From: Agarophyton chilense
Lineage: Eukaryota; Rhodophyta; Florideophyceae; Gracilariales; Gracilariaceae
Direction of reading: 5' to 3'
Assembly: GCA_030374765.1 (NCBI GenBank)
Contig: JARGXX010000039.1
Coordinates: 1 to 64,000 of the forward strand
DNA: 64,000 nt
Shown: positions 61,536 to 64,000 of the stretch, piece by piece
How the letters are laid out: the number at the start of each line of letters is the position of its first letter
Numbering within the stretch: the stretch's first letter is position 1
Program-made: the position numbers and the translations under genes
Notes under the pieces: generated by a model
Told to the model about the DNA's origin: nothing
Database searches by the model: none
Seen by the model: only the letters and a program-made list of their open reading frames with translations

Positions 61536-62089
61536 GCAGTCAAGGATTTATGTCGAAGATAGCTATACCTTATGCAGAGGCTCTTGTAGAATTAGGATCT
61601 AATGCTTCTGCATTAGATCAAATAAATCAAGATTTATCTTTAATATCTGAGATTTTAAATCAATCACAAGAGCTGCAAACATTTTTTTATAATCCTTTGA
61701 TTACAACTGAGATCAAAAAAAATGTTGTAAATAAACTATTTACAAATCGAGTAGATAGTCTTGTTATCAGGTTCTTACTTGTTCTTATAGATAGACGTAG
61801 AATTACATTGTTAGATGCTATTATTAGCAAATATTTAGAGTTAGTATATCAATTGCAGTCAATAGTAATAGCAGAAGTACTAACTCCAGTAATTTTAACT
61901 GATGTACAACAAAGTGCATTAATGAGTAAAATAAAAAATATGACTAATAGCAAAACGGTAAAACTTGTAATTACAATAAAACCTATGTTAATAGCTGGTT
62001 TTATTATAAAAATAGGATCTAAAACTATTGACACAAGTTTATATGGAAGACTGAAGCATATAAGTGCTTATTTAAATGCAGGTTCTTAA
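61532..62089 (+). CDS. atpD: ATP synthase CF1 delta subunit
   Basis: Delta (OSCP-like) subunit of 185 residues, joining the stalk to the F1 head. It has KIAIPYAEALVEL, FLLVLIDRRRITLLDAIISKYLEL and the C-terminal IKPMLIAGFIIKIGSKTIDTSLYGRLKHIS motif. The 4-nt overlap with atpF (ATGA) suggests coupled translation. atpA follows after 38 nt. Confidence 0.97.
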   Translation: MSSQGFMSKIAIPYAEALVELGSNASALDQINQDLSLISEILNQSQELQTFFYNPLITTEIKKNVVNKLFTNRVDSLVIRFLLVLIDRRRITLLDAIISKYLELVYQLQSIVIAEVLTPVILTDVQQSALMSKIKNMTNSKTVKLVITIKPMLIAGFIIKIGSKTIDTSLYGRLKHISAYLNAGS

Positions 62090-62106
62090 AAAGAGATATA
62101 TTATAA

Positions 62107-63639
<1,533 letters not shown>

Positions 63640-63672
63640 TATCGATTACGAGTAATGTATAAAAGATGTAAG

Positions 63673-63715
63673 TAATTAGGGTATTTAATTGATGGATATT
63701 GAAATATCCTAATTA
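63673..63715. terminator. Stem-loop between convergent atpA and sufC
   Basis: TAATTAGGGTATTT (63673-63686) and AAATATCCTAATTA (63702-63715) form a 14-bp stem with one G:T pair and a 15-nt loop. It starts 33 nt after atpA and ends 39 nt from the sufC stop. Confidence 0.6.
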
Positions 63716-63754
63716 AACTTTTTATTTTACTCAAATAATGTTTTATATTGATAG

Positions 63755-64000
63755 TTAAGATGATTTATTGATTGCTTTGATATATTCATAGCCATATTTT
63801 TCTAGCTTATTTGCTACTTCTGAATTACCTTTATATACTATCCGTCCTTTATCCATTACATGTATATAATCAGGAACAATATATTCTAGTAATCTTTGAT
63901 AGTGTGTAATTATAAGAATTGAATTGCATTTTGTTCTAAATTGGTTAATTTCTTCTGCAATAATTTTTAGTGCATCTATATCAAGTCCGGAATCAATTTC
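63755..64000 (-). CDS. sufC: SufC, ATPase of the SUF iron-sulfur assembly complex (C-terminal part, cut by window edge)
   Basis: The last 81 residues are visible on the minus strand (Ycf16 family). They begin just after Walker B at [19 protein letters not shown], whose SGLD is the D-loop of SufC-type ABC ATPases. The H-loop histidine lies in [12 protein letters not shown], followed by [16 protein letters not shown]. It acts with SufB and SufD in iron-sulfur cluster assembly in the stroma. The rest of the gene lies past the window end. Confidence 0.93.
   Translation of the reverse strand, partial: EIDSGLDIDALKIIAEEINQFRTKCNSILIITHYQRLLEYIVPDYIHVMDKGRIVYKGNSEVANKLEKYGYEYIKAINKSS

Overview
The window is a piece of a red-algal plastid genome. 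It is strongly AT-rich and has no introns, with densely packed cyanobacterial-type genes. It encodes phycobilisome core genes (apcE, apcA, apcB), photosystem I and cytochrome b6f genes, bacterial-type RNA polymerase (rpoA, rpoB, rpoC1, rpoC2), tufA, tsf, infB, dnaK, and genes found together mainly in rhodophyte plastids (accB, acpP, pdhA/pdhB, preA, acsF, bas1, ycf36, ycf38, ycf45, tatC, secG, sufC). I infer a florideophyte red alga, but the class is not proven by the sequence alone. I count 77 protein genes (two cut by the window edges), three tRNAs (Gly-GCC, Ser-UGA, initiator Met) and one clear pseudogene.

Layout. 1-958: start of ycf38 and petF. 950-15775 (minus): one long ribosomal-protein supercluster read from rpl3 to rps10, joining the bacterial S10, spc, alpha and str operons, with secY, rpoA and tufA embedded. 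A perfect consensus sigma70-type promoter sits inside it before rps12. 16140-24783: dnaK, trnG, psbZ, psbK, petG, rps14, psaA-psaB, accB. 25087-33908: ycf45, acpP, trnS, psaD, acsF, petN, petM, secG, ycf36, trnfM, bas1, a decayed heme oxygenase gene (pbsA), rpl35, rpl20, preA. 34130-38064: pdhA-pdhB, petA, tatC. 38376-44777: apcE-apcA-apcB, atpB-atpE, ycf3. 44965-47651: infB, rps18, rpl33. 47939-63639: rps20-rpoB-rpoC1-rpoC2-rps2-tsf-atpI-atpH-atpG-atpF-atpD-atpA. 63755-64000: 3' part of sufC.

How it works together. The genes supply plastid translation and transcription, photosynthetic electron transport (PSI, b6f, ferredoxin), light harvesting (allophycocyanin core and its membrane linker), ATP synthase, early fatty-acid synthesis (pyruvate dehydrogenase E1, biotin carboxyl carrier, acyl carrier protein), chlorophyll synthesis (acsF), prenyl lipids (preA), protein export (secY, secG, tatC) and oxidative defence (bas1). 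Stem-loops sit at most 3' ends, especially where genes converge.

Most notable observations: a recognisable but dead pbsA gene between bas1 and rpl35, in a genome that still encodes bilin-binding phycobiliproteins; a TTG start for accB and GTG starts for petM and probably infB, each with a well-placed Shine-Dalgarno; the textbook-perfect promoter upstream of rps12; a 32-bp perfect hairpin that includes the rps10 stop codon; and a large stem-loop between atpH and atpG. I saw no mobile element, CRISPR array or wholly new gene system. Motif, promoter and hairpin calls are by eye.
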